A stretch of DNA of 64,000 bases from DASVXQ01 sp036392615 (GCA_036392615.1 DASVXQ010000414.1:1-64000); one strand, 5' to 3'; shown: positions 1 through 9,591, counted from the stretch's first letter. A program made the numbers and translations. The notes: a model not told the origin generated them from the sequence alone.

Positions 1-4
1 CGGT

Positions 5-1288
5 CTACTTGTGCAGCGCCTGGAGGACCGATCCCTCGAACGAAGCGGTGACCTTGCCGACATAGACGAACCCGTGCGCGACGACGGGTTGGCCCAACCC
101 ACGAAGCGGCAAAAGCAGCCGGCGCGCTCCGTCCGAGGCTCGGTAGGCGGCGAAGCCGTCGGTGGTCTGGGCGTACAGGACGTGGTTGGCCACGGTGGGC
201 GTCCCGCCGGCGTTCAGCCTGTCGGCCGACGTCCAGGCCTGCGCGCCGGTCCTGGCGTCGAGGGCAAGGAGGGTGAAGTCGGCGGCGCTGGTGAAGACCT
301 GGCCGTAGGCCACGGCCACGCCACCGTCGCAGGCCACCACGCGCTGCCACAGCGGGCTGCCATCTTCCAGCCGCAAGGCGTGCAGGTGGCAGACGCCGTC
401 CCCGACGATGCCCTCGAAGGCCGTCTGCAGGTAGACGATGCCGCCCGAGACGGTGGGCACGGCGTTGCCGCACCGGTCACCGGTCAGGGCCGCGCTCCAA
501 AGCGGCGAGCCATCGGCGGCCGCCACCGCAGACAAGGTCGCGCCGCTGCAGAACAGGATGCGGCCCGTCGCGGCGGCCGGCTGGCCCGACCGCTCCGAGG
601 TTGGCACCGTCCACCTGATCTGCCCGGTGCGCGCGTCAACCGCACGCACCTCGTGCGTCAACGGCGGGATGACGTCCTCGTTGGCGCTGCTGACGTAGAT
701 GACCCCGTCGGCGGCGGTCGGAGCGCTGGTCTGCTCCCGGTCGCTGATCCTCCAGAGCTGGTTGCCGGTCGCCGGGTCCAGGGCCATGAGGTCCGAGCTG
801 AACGACGACGGGCGGCAGCCGACCTGGCCGACGAGCAAGAGCCCGGCGTGCAGGGCCTGGCCCACCACACAGTCCGTGCGGACCTGCCACTTCGGTCTGC
901 CGGTCCTTGCATTGTAGGCGGCCAGAGCCCCAACGCCCGCGTCGTTGTTCGACTTGGGAACAAAGGCCGTGCCGTCGGCCACGATCGGGGTGCCCACATT
1001 GCCCTCGAGGGTCTCGGAGGGGGTCGAGATGAGGCCGGGCTGCTCCCAGGCGACGTGCAGGTGGCCGACGTTGTTGGGGCTGATCTGTCGCTCGTCAGGG
1101 TTGAAGCTGGTGTGCGCGGGGTCGTGCCTGCCCTGGGGCCAGTCGCCCTTGACGGCCGTGACGGTCCTGGCCGCCGTGGTGGCACTCGCGCTGACGGCAG
1201 GGAGCGCCGCCCGGGCTGCCGTGGTGGTGACAAGGGGCAGCACCAGGGCGGTCAGGGTCGCCAATACCCAGAGCCTGCGACGACGCAT
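5..1288 (-). CDS. Secreted PQQ-type beta-propeller repeat protein
   Basis: A 427-residue protein. The start is set by AAGGAG a few bases before the ATG at 1288; an upstream extension of the frame lacks such a site. Residues 1 to about 28 form a signal peptide (MRRRRLWVLATL, then a hydrophobic core and ARA|A). The rest is a run of blades with the PQQ/BamB-like pattern: WPQGRHDPAHTSF at the first blade, then repeated ALDPATGNQLW, AVDARTGQIRW and ALDARTGAQAW units, each ending in the G-x-x-x-W signature. Such folds are either substrate-free scaffolds or quinoprotein dehydrogenases. I see no clear PQQ-liganding Asp/Glu set or haem motif, so an extracellular structural or binding role is more likely than catalysis. 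It is transcribed alone. Confidence 0.8.
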   Translation of the reverse strand: MRRRRLWVLATLTALVLPLVTTTAARAALPAVSASATTAARTVTAVKGDWPQGRHDPAHTSFNPDERQISPNNVGHLHVAWEQPGLISTPSETLEGNVGTPIVADGTAFVPKSNNDAGVGALAAYNARTGRPKWQVRTDCVVGQALHAGLLLVGQVGCRPSSFSSDLMALDPATGNQLWRISDREQTSAPTAADGVIYVSSANEDVIPPLTHEVRAVDARTGQIRWTVPTSERSGQPAAATGRILFCSGATLSAVAAADGSPLWSAALTGDRCGNAVPTVSGGIVYLQTAFEGIVGDGVCHLHALRLEDGSPLWQRVVACDGGVAVAYGQVFTSAADFTLLALDARTGAQAWTSADRLNAGGTPTVANHVLYAQTTDGFAAYRASDGARRLLLPLRGLGQPVVAHGFVYVGKVTASFEGSVLQALHK

Positions 1289-1836
1289 GGTGCGCTCCTT
1301 CCAGGGATCCGCGATGACGCTGGTCGCATTCCGGGCGGCGCCAGGCAACCACGCCACCTGGGCAGTCCTAGCAGTTCTCACCAAAAGTATCAATCGTTGT
1401 TTTTCATAGCAATCGATGCCTGACGCGCGGCGCGGCACCGAGCCCGGCGAGAATCGCGGCGGCGCCCTCGACGCCTTCCCTGCCCAGTCGTGGAAACCAC
1501 CCGGCTGCCGGCGCGGTCGCCAGCTGGCCACCCGCCGGGCTTGATCGTGGAGAATGCTCGGCCCTGCCGTGGCCTCTTACCAACGGAAGGAATCATCCCG
1601 TTGGAGTGATGCATGAGGCGACTGGCGGTCCTTCACTGGGCACTGCCCGAGTCGACGGATCTGGGCAAGACAGCTACGGGCTGGGGCGGCCATGGACCTC
1701 GCCAAGTCCGGATGGACCAGTCTGAACGGCGTCGCCATGGCGTTGCTCGGGGACCGGGATCCGGAAGGCGCCCTGCCGCTCAGACCCTACATCGAGCGCC
1801 GGATTGTGAAGCTCCTGCCGGCCGTAGGGGATGGTG
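1289..1836. other. Intergenic region between divergent genes
   Basis: This stretch separates the beta-propeller gene (leftward) from the membrane protein (rightward). Apart from the candidate promoter at 1365-1393 and the AT-rich stretch around 1380-1420 I see no gene, RNA or repeat in it. Open frames crossing it lack ribosome binding sites and family signatures. Confidence 0.5.
1365..1393 (-). promoter_or_regulatory. Candidate sigma70-type promoter of the beta-propeller gene
   Basis: On the minus strand TTGATA (1393-1388) and TAGGAC followed by T (1370-1365) are separated by exactly 17 bases, in a locally AT-rich patch that contrasts with the surrounding GC-rich DNA. Transcription would start about 70 bases before the ATG at 1288. 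The -10 box is weak. Confidence 0.35.
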
Positions 1837-3204
1837 ATGCAGATGGCCAGGGAACTCGAGTCCAGCGGGCAGGAGGACGTCGAGGTCGAGCGGCTGCGCG
1901 CCGAGGTCGCCAGTCTTCGTTCGCAGCTGAGCCAGAGGAGCCAGAACGGTGAGCCTCGCCCCGCAGAGGGCGGCCGGGGCACGCGGCAGTGGTGGCGCAC
2001 GAGCCTGGCCATCCTGCTCATCGTGGTCGCCTGCGTGCTGGCGCCACTGTCGGTGGTGGCCGTGTGGACCAAGAACCAGGTGACCAACACCGACCGGTAC
2101 GTCCGCACCATGGCGCCGCTGGCCAGCGACCCCGCCGTCCAGAACGCCCTGGCCAACCGGATCACCAACGCGATCTTTGCCAGCATCGACGTCACGGCCC
2201 TGACCGACCAGGCCATCGACGTCCTGGCCAAGCAGGGGCTGCCCCCCGCCCGCGTCGCGCAGCTGCGAAGCCTGGAGCAGCCGGTCGCCAACGGCGTGCA
2301 GAGCTTCACCCATTCGCAGGTCAGCAAGATCGTGCAGAGCGCCGCGTTCGCCAACGCCTGGGTGCAGGTCAACCGCCAAGCGCACGCCGCGCTGGTCAAG
2401 GCGATGACCGGCAAGGGCGGCGGGGCGGTCACGGTCCACAACGACACCGTGACGCTGGATCTTGGGCCGCTGATCCACACGGTCAAACAGCAGCTCACCG
2501 CCTCCGGGTTTGGTCTGGCCGCCAAGATCCCCGAGACGAACGCCTCCTTCGTGCTGTATGAGTCCCCCGCGATCACCAAGGCGCACAGCGGCTTCAACCT
2601 GCTCGACACCCTCGGAATCTGGCTGCCGGTCATCGTGCTCGCGCTGATCGCGCTAGGGGTCTACGTCGCCAAGGGCCACCGCCGCGCGCTCCTCGGCGCG
2701 TGCCTGGGCGTCGCCGCGGGGATGATCGTGCTGGCGCTTGGGCTGGCGATCTTCCGATCGGTCTACCTCAACGCGTTGCCCGCCAGCGTCTCGCATGCCG
2801 CCGCGGCGGTCCTGTACGACACGCTGGTGCGCTACCTGCGCCTGGGGTTGCGTGCGGTGCTGGTCCTGGCGCTGGTGATCGCCATCGCCGCGTTCCTCAC
2901 CGGCCCGTCGGTCACGGCCGTGCGAACCCGCGACGGCCTGGCACGCGGGCTGGGTTGGCTGCGCGGTCGCGGCGAATCGGTGGGGTTGCGGACCGGCCCG
3001 GTTGGCGGCTGGGTCTACGCGCACAAGCAGCTGCTGCGCATCGGCGCCGTCGCGGTGGCCGGGCTGGCGCTGGTGTTCTGGGGCCAGCCCACCGGCAAGG
3101 TCATCATCGTGCTCGCCGCGCTGCTCCTGATCGTGCTCGCACTCATCGAATTCCTCGGACGGCCACCCGAGGCGAGCCCCAGCGCCCCACCACCCCCGGC
3201 ATGA
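1837..3204 (+). CDS. Integral membrane protein with large extracytoplasmic loop
   Basis: About 455 residues. AGGGG lies six bases before the ATG at 1837; ATGs at 1831 and 1843 are alternatives. The order is: a charged N-terminus with a short coiled-coil stretch (VERLRAEVASLRSQLSQ), a first membrane helix (residues about 55-78), a loop of roughly 180 residues predicted outside the membrane, then helices around 260-280, 290-310, 345-365 and a C-terminal pair around 405-440, ending in a Pro-rich tail. The loop begins WTKNQVTNTDRYVRTMAPLA, a pattern I know from uncharacterised actinobacterial membrane proteins. No catalytic motif is visible and the function is unknown. Confidence 0.8.
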   Translation: MQMARELESSGQEDVEVERLRAEVASLRSQLSQRSQNGEPRPAEGGRGTRQWWRTSLAILLIVVACVLAPLSVVAVWTKNQVTNTDRYVRTMAPLASDPAVQNALANRITNAIFASIDVTALTDQAIDVLAKQGLPPARVAQLRSLEQPVANGVQSFTHSQVSKIVQSAAFANAWVQVNRQAHAALVKAMTGKGGGAVTVHNDTVTLDLGPLIHTVKQQLTASGFGLAAKIPETNASFVLYESPAITKAHSGFNLLDTLGIWLPVIVLALIALGVYVAKGHRRALLGACLGVAAGMIVLALGLAIFRSVYLNALPASVSHAAAAVLYDTLVRYLRLGLRAVLVLALVIAIAAFLTGPSVTAVRTRDGLARGLGWLRGRGESVGLRTGPVGGWVYAHKQLLRIGAVAVAGLALVFWGQPTGKVIIVLAALLLIVLALIEFLGRPPEASPSAPPPPA

Positions 3205-3536
3205 CAGGTCGGAGGCCCACCCGGGCGCTGCCCGATCTGCGAGCGAATCCAGACGTTCAAACTCCACGCTATTCATCCGCTGAGATGATGTGGACCCGCG
3301 TGATGTCGAGTTCCTCGGGACGGCGCTGCTCGAGCTGGTCGCCTCCCAGCGCCAGGGGCGGTCCGGCCTCGACAAGCGCGATACGTACGCTGCCTCGCCA
3401 TTGCCACGGCGACATTTCGGCCGCCTGAGTTGAGATTGCATGAATCTCAGGTGCGACCTGTGAAGGCCAGGTCCAGCCTGGGAGAATCCGCGACGGCTCC
3501 GACGGCCGCGCCGCGGGTCAACAGGTAGCGGGGCGC
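3205..3536. other. Intergenic region between converging genes
   Basis: No gene with a plausible start or family signature is seen here, and no strong hairpin terminator stands out although the two flanking genes converge. Confidence 0.45.
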
Positions 3537-4439
3537 TCAGACGGCCGGGCGGAGTACCTGCAGGGCCCGAGCGGTGACCCGCTCGACGTCACCGGGCTGC
3601 AGCAGCGACCCGTGCCGGACGGTCTCGGCGAGCCGCCGGTGGGGCACCACCTGGACGCTGCCCACTGTGCGCCCCTCGGGCAGCGTGCCGCCGTGGACGC
3701 ACAGCAGGGGCCGGACGGGGATCGAGGAGCCGTCCGCGAAGATGTCGGCGATGGCTGCCGCCTCCCAGCGCAGCTCGGGCAGCGGGCCGGCGGTGGTGCC
3801 GCGTCCAGGCCATGGCGACCTCCCCTTGGCCCCGGGCAGCGATGGCAGTCGGACGCGCTGCCAGGACTGGATGACCCAGACCCCGGTTGGGCCGACCACC
3901 AGGTGGTCGAGGCTGGCCGACCATCCAGGCAGGGTGACGTCGTGCAGTACCAGGTGGCCTTCCCGCTCCAGTGGCCGTAACGCCTCGGCCGTGCGGCGCT
4001 GCGTCGCGGCTTGGCGGCGCCACACGCTGGCGCTCGCGGACGGGCGGAAGCGTAGCCGCCCACCGGTCACCAGCCCTGCCACCAGGGCCATGGTCCACCC
4101 CAGCCAACCACCGACCGTCAGGCCGATCAGCAGGCCACCGCCGATGGTCGCGGCAGCCAGCGTCCCCACGCGCCACCACCAGCCTCGGCACCAGGCCTCC
4201 AGCTCCTCCTCACGGTGGCGCAGGTAGGCGGCTCGCGCGGATGCACCAGGTTGACTGTCGCGTGGGTCGAGGGCTGACCGCTCCCGTACGACCTTTCCGG
4301 TGGATGCGGTCCAGATCTCCTCCGCCAGCTCGCGCACCCGCTCGGAGTCCAGCCGCCGGACCGCCAGGCCCGCGCAGCTTCCGTCAGGCCGTGCGCGGCA
4401 GCAAGCGTGGTTGTGATCTTCGTGGCGCCTGCCAGCCAT
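3537..4439 (-). CDS. NERD-like membrane protein, probably nuclease-dead
   Basis: A 300-residue protein; GGAGGGGCAGG precedes the ATG at 4439. Residues about 90-135 form one or two membrane helices. A NERD (nuclease-related) core follows, with the pattern EREGHLVLHDVTLPG, then SLDHLVVGPTGVWVIQSWQ. In active members of this PD-(D/E)xK-related fold the DH.VV.P.G motif is followed by a D/E-x-K pair. Here that position reads Q-S-W, so the catalytic acid and lysine appear missing. The C-terminal part carries a short conserved PVRPLLCVHGG stretch. I infer a membrane-anchored binding domain rather than a nuclease. It is transcribed alone. Confidence 0.7.
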   Translation of the reverse strand: MAGRRHEDHNHACCRARPDGSCAGLAVRRLDSERVRELAEEIWTASTGKVVRERSALDPRDSQPGASARAAYLRHREEELEAWCRGWWWRVGTLAAATIGGGLLIGLTVGGWLGWTMALVAGLVTGGRLRFRPSASASVWRRQAATQRRTAEALRPLEREGHLVLHDVTLPGWSASLDHLVVGPTGVWVIQSWQRVRLPSLPGAKGRSPWPGRGTTAGPLPELRWEAAAIADIFADGSSIPVRPLLCVHGGTLPEGRTVGSVQVVPHRRLAETVRHGSLLQPGDVERVTARALQVLRPAV

Positions 4440-4693
4440 CCTGCCCCTCCCGCATCGTCGTCGCAGCCCGTTCAGGCGGTCACGTCGTGCACATCACGGC
4501 GGGCAGCGCCAGACCATGAACACCTCCAAGGACAATGACCAGCGCGAGGTGCCCACGCCGACCCGCAGCCCGCCAAGGATGCACGCTGGTGCCACCATCC
4601 CAAGGGCCCGAGTGGCAGTCATCGCCCGGTGAGGATGAGATGTCGGCGAGTGACGCCGCCGGGCCCGGCGTGACCCGCGCCCGCCGTGGAACG

Positions 4694-5128
4694 TCAGGAT
4701 GAGCGGCTCCGACGCCGAGCGCTGCTGGTCCTGACCGCCTGCCTGGAAGCGCGCCCGGCTTCTTTGGACGACCCGGCGCGCGGACGAGGGGTCCTGGCTG
4801 CTCTGGCCTCGCTTCGACTGGACACTGGGACTCTCCTCAGCGTCCTGCCGCGGGCGCCGCCCGCCGAGGGTCGCCTGGCGACCCTGGAGGCCGCGCCAGC
4901 GCCCGAAGCCATCGTTGCCACGCCACCCCGCACGGCGCCCGCGCCAAGTGACGCCCCCGCGCTGGCCGCCCTGCCGCCCAGCCTGGCGCCGGTGCCGAGC
5001 GCCGATCCAGCCGACCGCGCGACACTCCCAGCAGGCTGCTTGACCGCGTCGGGTACCTTCTCCTGCCAGACACGTATCGCGTAGCCGGCGATCGCGCCGA
5101 CCAGCCCGGCGACGACCCACTCCTCCAT
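4694..5128 (-). CDS. Small basic protein with N-terminal membrane helix
   Basis: A 144-residue protein starting at the ATG at 5128, directly behind GAGGAGGTGCCCG. The N-terminus (MEEWVVAGLVGAIAGYAIRVWQEK) is one glycine-rich membrane helix; the remainder is low-complexity, rich in Ala, Gly, Ser and Arg and strongly basic towards the end, so it could bind nucleic acid or acidic surface polymers. I do not recognise a family. The opposite strand is also open here, but only this frame has a good ribosome site and a sensible N-terminus. Confidence 0.5.
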   Translation of the reverse strand: MEEWVVAGLVGAIAGYAIRVWQEKVPDAVKQPAGSVARSAGSALGTGARLGGRAASAGASLGAGAVRGGVATMASGAGAASRVARRPSAGGARGRTLRRVPVSSRSEARAARTPRPRAGSSKEAGRASRQAVRTSSARRRSRSS

Positions 5129-5400
5129 CGGGCACCTCCTCGAGCCGCGCCCGTACGAAGCCAACTCGACGGGCAACGATCCCACCACACCCCGCCTTCG
5201 CCGCTCGGGCATCACCCCGATCGGACGAAACCGCTCCGCCAGAGGCGCTTCATCCCATCGGCGCGATGCGTGAGGCGAGCGTCTGTGGGGATCCCTGGGG
5301 GCCGCGTACGGCAGCGTGGCCGCCGAGGCGGGCAGCCAGGTCACCCCTTCTGGATGATGACCGGGCCGCGCGGCGCCCCGAGACTGGCTGCTCGGAGGTG

Positions 5401-6744
5401 ATGAGTGAGATGGCCACTGGCGAGCGGCGGACACCAGGGCACGCGAGCGTTGCCGAGCGGTGGCTCGCGCGCCTGAGCCTGGCGGCCGTTGCCGCGGCGG
5501 TGCTGGTGATGCTGGGCGTGGCCGGCGCCAAGAGCCTGGTCCTGGTCGCGGCGGCGGTGGGCGCGCTGATCTTGATCGCGGCCGGCGGGTGGTGGGCGCT
5601 GACCCATCGGGGCGTGCTGCGATGGTTGGCGGTCGCGCTCGTGGTACTCGTGCCGGCCGTTCTGCTCAGCCTCTACGTCCTCGCCCAGCTGACCTGGCTG
5701 GTGCTGCTCACGCTCGGGCTGTGCGCGGTGGCGGTCGTCGCCGGGCGGGCCGCCTTGAGCCGGGACGTCACCCCCAAGCGGATGCCGGAATACGAAGCCA
5801 CGCCGCCGAAGCGGCCCTTCCTGATCATGAATCCCCGGTCCGGTGGCGGCAAAGTGGCGAAATTCGGCCTGGTCGACAAGGCCAAGGCGCTCGGCGCGGA
5901 CGTGGCCCTCCTGGAGGGACCGAGGACGGTCGACGTGGCCGAGCTCGCGCGCAAGGCGGTGGCCGATGGCGCCGACCTGCTCGGCGTGGCCGGCGGCGAC
6001 GGAACGCAGGCACTGGTGGCAGGTGTCGCCGCCGAGCACGACCTGCCGCTGCTGGTGATCTCCGCGGGCACCCGCAACCACTTCGCCCTGGACCTCGGAC
6101 TCGACCGTGAAGACCCGTCGCGCTGCCTGGACGCGCTGACCGACGGCGTCGAGCTGCACGTCGACCTCGGCCTGATCAGTGGGCGTCCGTTCGTCAATAA
6201 CGCCTCGTTCGGCGCCTACGCCACCGTGGTGCAAAGTCCCGCCTACCGCGCCGACAAGGCCCACACCACCTTGGACATGCTCCCTGACCTGATTGCCGGT
6301 CATCGTGGACCCCGCCTGCAGGCGCGCACGGCGGACACGAGCATCCAAGGCCCGCAGGCGGTACTGGTCAGCAACAACACCTATGGCATGGGCGACGTCG
6401 CCGGTCTCGGCCGCAGGGCACGGCTCGACGGGGGGGTGCTCGGCGTCGTCGCCATCAAGGTTGGCAGCGCCATGCAGGCCGCCGGCCTGCTGCGAGGCCG
6501 GCACGCCCAGGGCCTCACCATCCTCTCCGCCAGCGAGGTCCTCATCGACGCTGACCAGCCTGACATCCCAGTCGGGGTCGACGGCGAGGCGCTGTCGCTG
6601 CCAACGCCGGTGCACTGCACCATACGGCGCGACGCCCTGCGGATCAGGGTCCCTCGCCATCGTCCGGGCGTTCCCCCGCCCAAGCCGCAGATGGACTGGC
6701 GGCGGCTGCGCAAGATGGCCCTGACCGTCGCCTGGGGCCGCTGA
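5401..6744 (+). CDS. Membrane-anchored diacylglycerol/lipid-kinase family protein
   Basis: A 447-residue protein; GGAGGTG lies just before the ATG at 5401. Residues about 20-130 carry four hydrophobic helices. The DAGK catalytic domain follows, with NPRSGGGK (about 143-150, nucleotide loop), AGGDGTQALVAG (about 196-207, the GGDGT signature) and SAGTRNHFALDLGLD. The C-terminal half of the fold (FGAYATVVQSPAYRADKAH and a beta-sandwich with GVDGEAL near the end) is complete. The family phosphorylates lipids such as diacylglycerol or sphingoid bases. Fusion to a four-helix N-terminus implies action at the membrane. The precise substrate cannot be told. Confidence 0.82.
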   Translation: MSEMATGERRTPGHASVAERWLARLSLAAVAAAVLVMLGVAGAKSLVLVAAAVGALILIAAGGWWALTHRGVLRWLAVALVVLVPAVLLSLYVLAQLTWLVLLTLGLCAVAVVAGRAALSRDVTPKRMPEYEATPPKRPFLIMNPRSGGGKVAKFGLVDKAKALGADVALLEGPRTVDVAELARKAVADGADLLGVAGGDGTQALVAGVAAEHDLPLLVISAGTRNHFALDLGLDREDPSRCLDALTDGVELHVDLGLISGRPFVNNASFGAYATVVQSPAYRADKAHTTLDMLPDLIAGHRGPRLQARTADTSIQGPQAVLVSNNTYGMGDVAGLGRRARLDGGVLGVVAIKVGSAMQAAGLLRGRHAQGLTILSASEVLIDADQPDIPVGVDGEALSLPTPVHCTIRRDALRIRVPRHRPGVPPPKPQMDWRRLRKMALTVAWGR

Positions 6745-6840
6745 TTCGCGGCCGCGCGGCAAGCGCGGTTGCCACCCATCTGGAATGCGGCCTGCATTGA
6801 AGAGGTGCAGGCGTGGCGTTAGGCTCGTGCGCGGTGACGA

Positions 6841-9591
6841 TTGTATGGGGGGTCTTCCACCAGGACCCGGGACCATCGTTCCTGGTCAGGGCTATCATTC
6901 GCGTTGCTGGAGGCGAAGCTCCGGCCACCTCCGGCGCGCCCCGGCATCGTGCGCCGGACCGCGCTGGTCCGCCGGCTGCTGGACGCGCGCGCCGTGCCGG
7001 TGATCTCGGTCGTCGCCCCGCCCGGCTATGGCAAGACGACCGTGTTGTCCCAATATGCCGAGGCGACCGGACGGCCGCTGGCGTGGATCTCCGTGGACCA
7101 GCACGACAACGACCCGGTGGTCCTGCTGACCAACATCGCCCTGGCGCTTGACCGGGTTGAGCCGATCAACCCCGAGATCTTTCACTCCCTCGCCTCGCCA
7201 GCTGCCTCGGTGGTCGCCAGCGTCCTACCCCGGCTGGGGTCGGCCCTCTCCTCGATGGGCCAGCCGATCACTCTCGTGCTCGATCACGTGGAGCAGCTGG
7301 AGGACCCGCTCTGCCGGGACGTGGTCGCGGAGCTGTCGCTGCGCCTCCCGGACGGCTCGCAGCTGGCGGTGGCCGCCCGCGACACCCCGCCGATCCCGGC
7401 TGCGCTCCTGCGGGACCACGGTCACCTTCTGGAGATCGGCGTCGGCGACCTCGCGATGGATGAGTGGGAGGCGCGGGCCCTGCTGGAGGGCGCCGGCGTC
7501 GAACTAGAGGCGGCGGACACGACCGACCTCACCCGGCGGACGGAGGGCTGGCCGGTCGGTCTGTACCTGGCCGCGCTGGCCCTGCGGGCCGGCAACCCGC
7601 CGGCGAGCGCCGGCGCGGCGTTCACCGGGGACGACCGGCTCCTGGCCGACTATCTGCGGTCCGAGCTGCTGGACCGCCTCTCACCGGGCAGGGTGTCGTT
7701 CCTGACGCGGACCTCGGTGCTCGACCGGCTGTCCGGGCCGTTGTGCGACCACCTCCTGCGCGGCGGTGACTCGGGCACCGTGCTCACGTCGCTGGAGCAC
7801 TCGAACCTCTTGGTGATCGCGCTCGACCAGGACCAGGAGTGGTACCGCTACCACCACCTGTTCCGCGATCTACTTCGGTCGGAGCTGGAGCGCCGCGAGC
7901 CCGACCTGGTGCCGGAGCTCCACGCCCGCGCGGCCGGGTGGCTCGAGGCCAACGGCCTGCCCGCGCTGGCCATCGACCACGCCCAGGCCGCGGGCGACGC
8001 CGATCGGGTCGCCCGCCTGGTCGGCGGGCTGGCGCTGCCCGCCTACGCCGGCGGTCATGTCGAGACGGTCGAGCGCTGGTTCGACTGGTTCGAGCGGCAG
8101 GGCCTCCCCGGACGGTACCCGCCGATCGCCGTGCTCGGAACCCTGGTCAAGGCACTGGGCGGCAACGCCGCCGGCGCGGAGCGCTGGGCCGACGCGGCGG
8201 AGCGCTCGCCGTCCGAGGGGACGCTACCCGACGGCAGCTCGATGGAGAGCTGGCTGGCGCTGCTGCGGGGGCTGCTGTGCCGCGACGGCGTGGAGCGGAT
8301 GCGGCGCGACGCCAAGCTTGCCCTGGCCGGGCTCCGTCCGCAGAGCCAGCTGCGAGCGACGGCGCTGCTGCTGCAGGGACTCTCGTACATCCTCGGGGGC
8401 GACGCGCAACGGGCCGACCCGATCCTGGTGCGCCCCCTCGACGCGGCGATGGGCAGCGGCGCGATGCCCGCCGCGACGGTGATCCTGGCGGAGCGCTCGA
8501 TTGTGGCGATGGACCGGCAGGCCGTCGGCGAGGCTGACGCGCTCGCCGAGCGCGCGCTCGACATCGTGCGGCGCGGCCACCTGGAGGACTACAGCCCGAG
8601 CGCGCTGGCCTACGCGGTGGCGGCCCGCGCGGCCCTGCGCCGGGGCGAGGCGGCCGGGGCCCGCGAGCACCTGGCTCGGGCGGCCCACCTGCGCCCCCAG
8701 CTCAGCAGCGCGATCCCGACGCTGGCGGTCCAGACGCTGCTCGAGTTGGCGCGTGCCTCCCTGGGGCTCGGCGACGCCGCGGGCGCCAGGGTGGTCATGC
8801 GGGAGGCGGCGGACGTCCTCCAGCAGCGACCCGACCTCGGCGCCCTTCCCAAGCAGGCGGCCGAGCTGTGGATGGAGCTGGACGCAATCCGCGGCGGGAC
8901 CGTGGGCGCCTCCGCGCTGACAGCAGCCGAGCTGCGACTGCTTCCGCTGCTGGCCACCCACCTGTCGTTCCGCGAGATCGGCGAGCGGCTGTACGTGTCG
9001 CGGCACACGGTGAAGACGCAGGCGATCTCGATCTACCACAAGCTCGGCGTGTCCTCCCGTGGTGAGGCGATCCAACGCGCCCGCGAGGGCGGCCTGCTGG
9101 TGCATAGCGCGGCCCGCGGCGCATCGCCCTTTCATACGCATCGGACGATGCCGCCACCCCGGTGGCGGTGTTCGCCTGGAGACAAGCACGTGACCGCCAG
9201 CTCGGGTGCCTGGACGGTCCAGGAGGAGATGCACGTGCCGGTACACGAAGAGAACCTACGGCGGCTGGCCCTGCACGACGAGGACTGGATCTCGTCGATG
9301 CTCGCCATGGACGTCAAGAACGTCGCGGTCTCCGGCCTGGACGCGAGGACGCACGCGCTGGTCCGCCTGGCGGCGTTGATGGCGCTCGGGGCGTGCCCGG
9401 TCTCCTACCAGTCGAACATCGAGGCGGCGCTGGCCGCGGGCGCGACCGCCGATGACGTGGTAGGGGCGCTGATCGCGGTCGCGCCGATCATCGGGCTCCC
9501 ACGGGTGATCTCGTCCGTCCCCAGGATCGCTCCGGCGATCGGCTACGACCTGGACGCGGCGCTGGAGGCGTTCGACGGGGATCCCTACTGA
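6841..9591 (+). CDS. MalT-type LuxR regulator fused in frame to a carboxymuconolactone-decarboxylase-like domain
   Basis: The frame runs 916 codons without a stop. Domains in order: a STAND/MalT ATPase with Walker A APPGYGKTTVL (about 57-67); RTEGWPVGLYLAALAL and the FLTRTSVLDRLSGPLCD winged region; a TPR-like arm; and a LuxR helix-turn-helix (about 693-760, LTAAELRLLPLLATHLSF, then VSRHTVKTQAISIYHKL). The frame then continues through a short linker into a CMD/AhpD-like domain (about 800-916, with ACPVSYQSN and AALAAGATADDVVGALIAV). The AhpD C-x-x-C reads C-P-V-S, so peroxidase chemistry is unlikely. The start is uncertain: TTG at 6841 is the longest, TTG at 6904 gives a more typical MalT N-terminus. 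It may be two genes (see the internal site at 9221). Confidence 0.75.
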   Translation: MYGGSSTRTRDHRSWSGLSFALLEAKLRPPPARPGIVRRTALVRRLLDARAVPVISVVAPPGYGKTTVLSQYAEATGRPLAWISVDQHDNDPVVLLTNIALALDRVEPINPEIFHSLASPAASVVASVLPRLGSALSSMGQPITLVLDHVEQLEDPLCRDVVAELSLRLPDGSQLAVAARDTPPIPAALLRDHGHLLEIGVGDLAMDEWEARALLEGAGVELEAADTTDLTRRTEGWPVGLYLAALALRAGNPPASAGAAFTGDDRLLADYLRSELLDRLSPGRVSFLTRTSVLDRLSGPLCDHLLRGGDSGTVLTSLEHSNLLVIALDQDQEWYRYHHLFRDLLRSELERREPDLVPELHARAAGWLEANGLPALAIDHAQAAGDADRVARLVGGLALPAYAGGHVETVERWFDWFERQGLPGRYPPIAVLGTLVKALGGNAAGAERWADAAERSPSEGTLPDGSSMESWLALLRGLLCRDGVERMRRDAKLALAGLRPQSQLRATALLLQGLSYILGGDAQRADPILVRPLDAAMGSGAMPAATVILAERSIVAMDRQAVGEADALAERALDIVRRGHLEDYSPSALAYAVAARAALRRGEAAGAREHLARAAHLRPQLSSAIPTLAVQTLLELARASLGLGDAAGARVVMREAADVLQQRPDLGALPKQAAELWMELDAIRGGTVGASALTAAELRLLPLLATHLSFREIGERLYVSRHTVKTQAISIYHKLGVSSRGEAIQRAREGGLLVHSAARGASPFHTHRTMPPPRWRCSPGDKHVTASSGAWTVQEEMHVPVHEENLRRLALHDEDWISSMLAMDVKNVAVSGLDARTHALVRLAALMALGACPVSYQSNIEAALAAGATADDVVGALIAVAPIIGLPRVISSVPRIAPAIGYDLDAALEAFDGDPY
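9221..9237 (+). promoter_or_regulatory. Internal ribosome binding site and start inside the LuxR-CMD frame
   Basis: AGGAGG at 9221-9226 lies eight bases before a GTG at 9235 and two before an ATG at 9229, both in frame with the upstream regulator. This is the strongest ribosome site in the area. It would allow the CMD-like domain (about 119 residues) to be made as a separate protein as well as, or instead of, a fusion. Confidence 0.55.

Noticed and set aside
4686..5084. Plus-strand frame of 132 codons over the small basic protein
   Set aside because: The minus-strand frame has a strong ribosome site and a membrane helix; the plus frame has neither.
5341..6876. Open frame of 511 codons on the minus strand opposite the lipid-kinase-like gene
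   Set aside because: The plus strand carries the complete GGDGT-type kinase; the minus frame has no motif or start signal.
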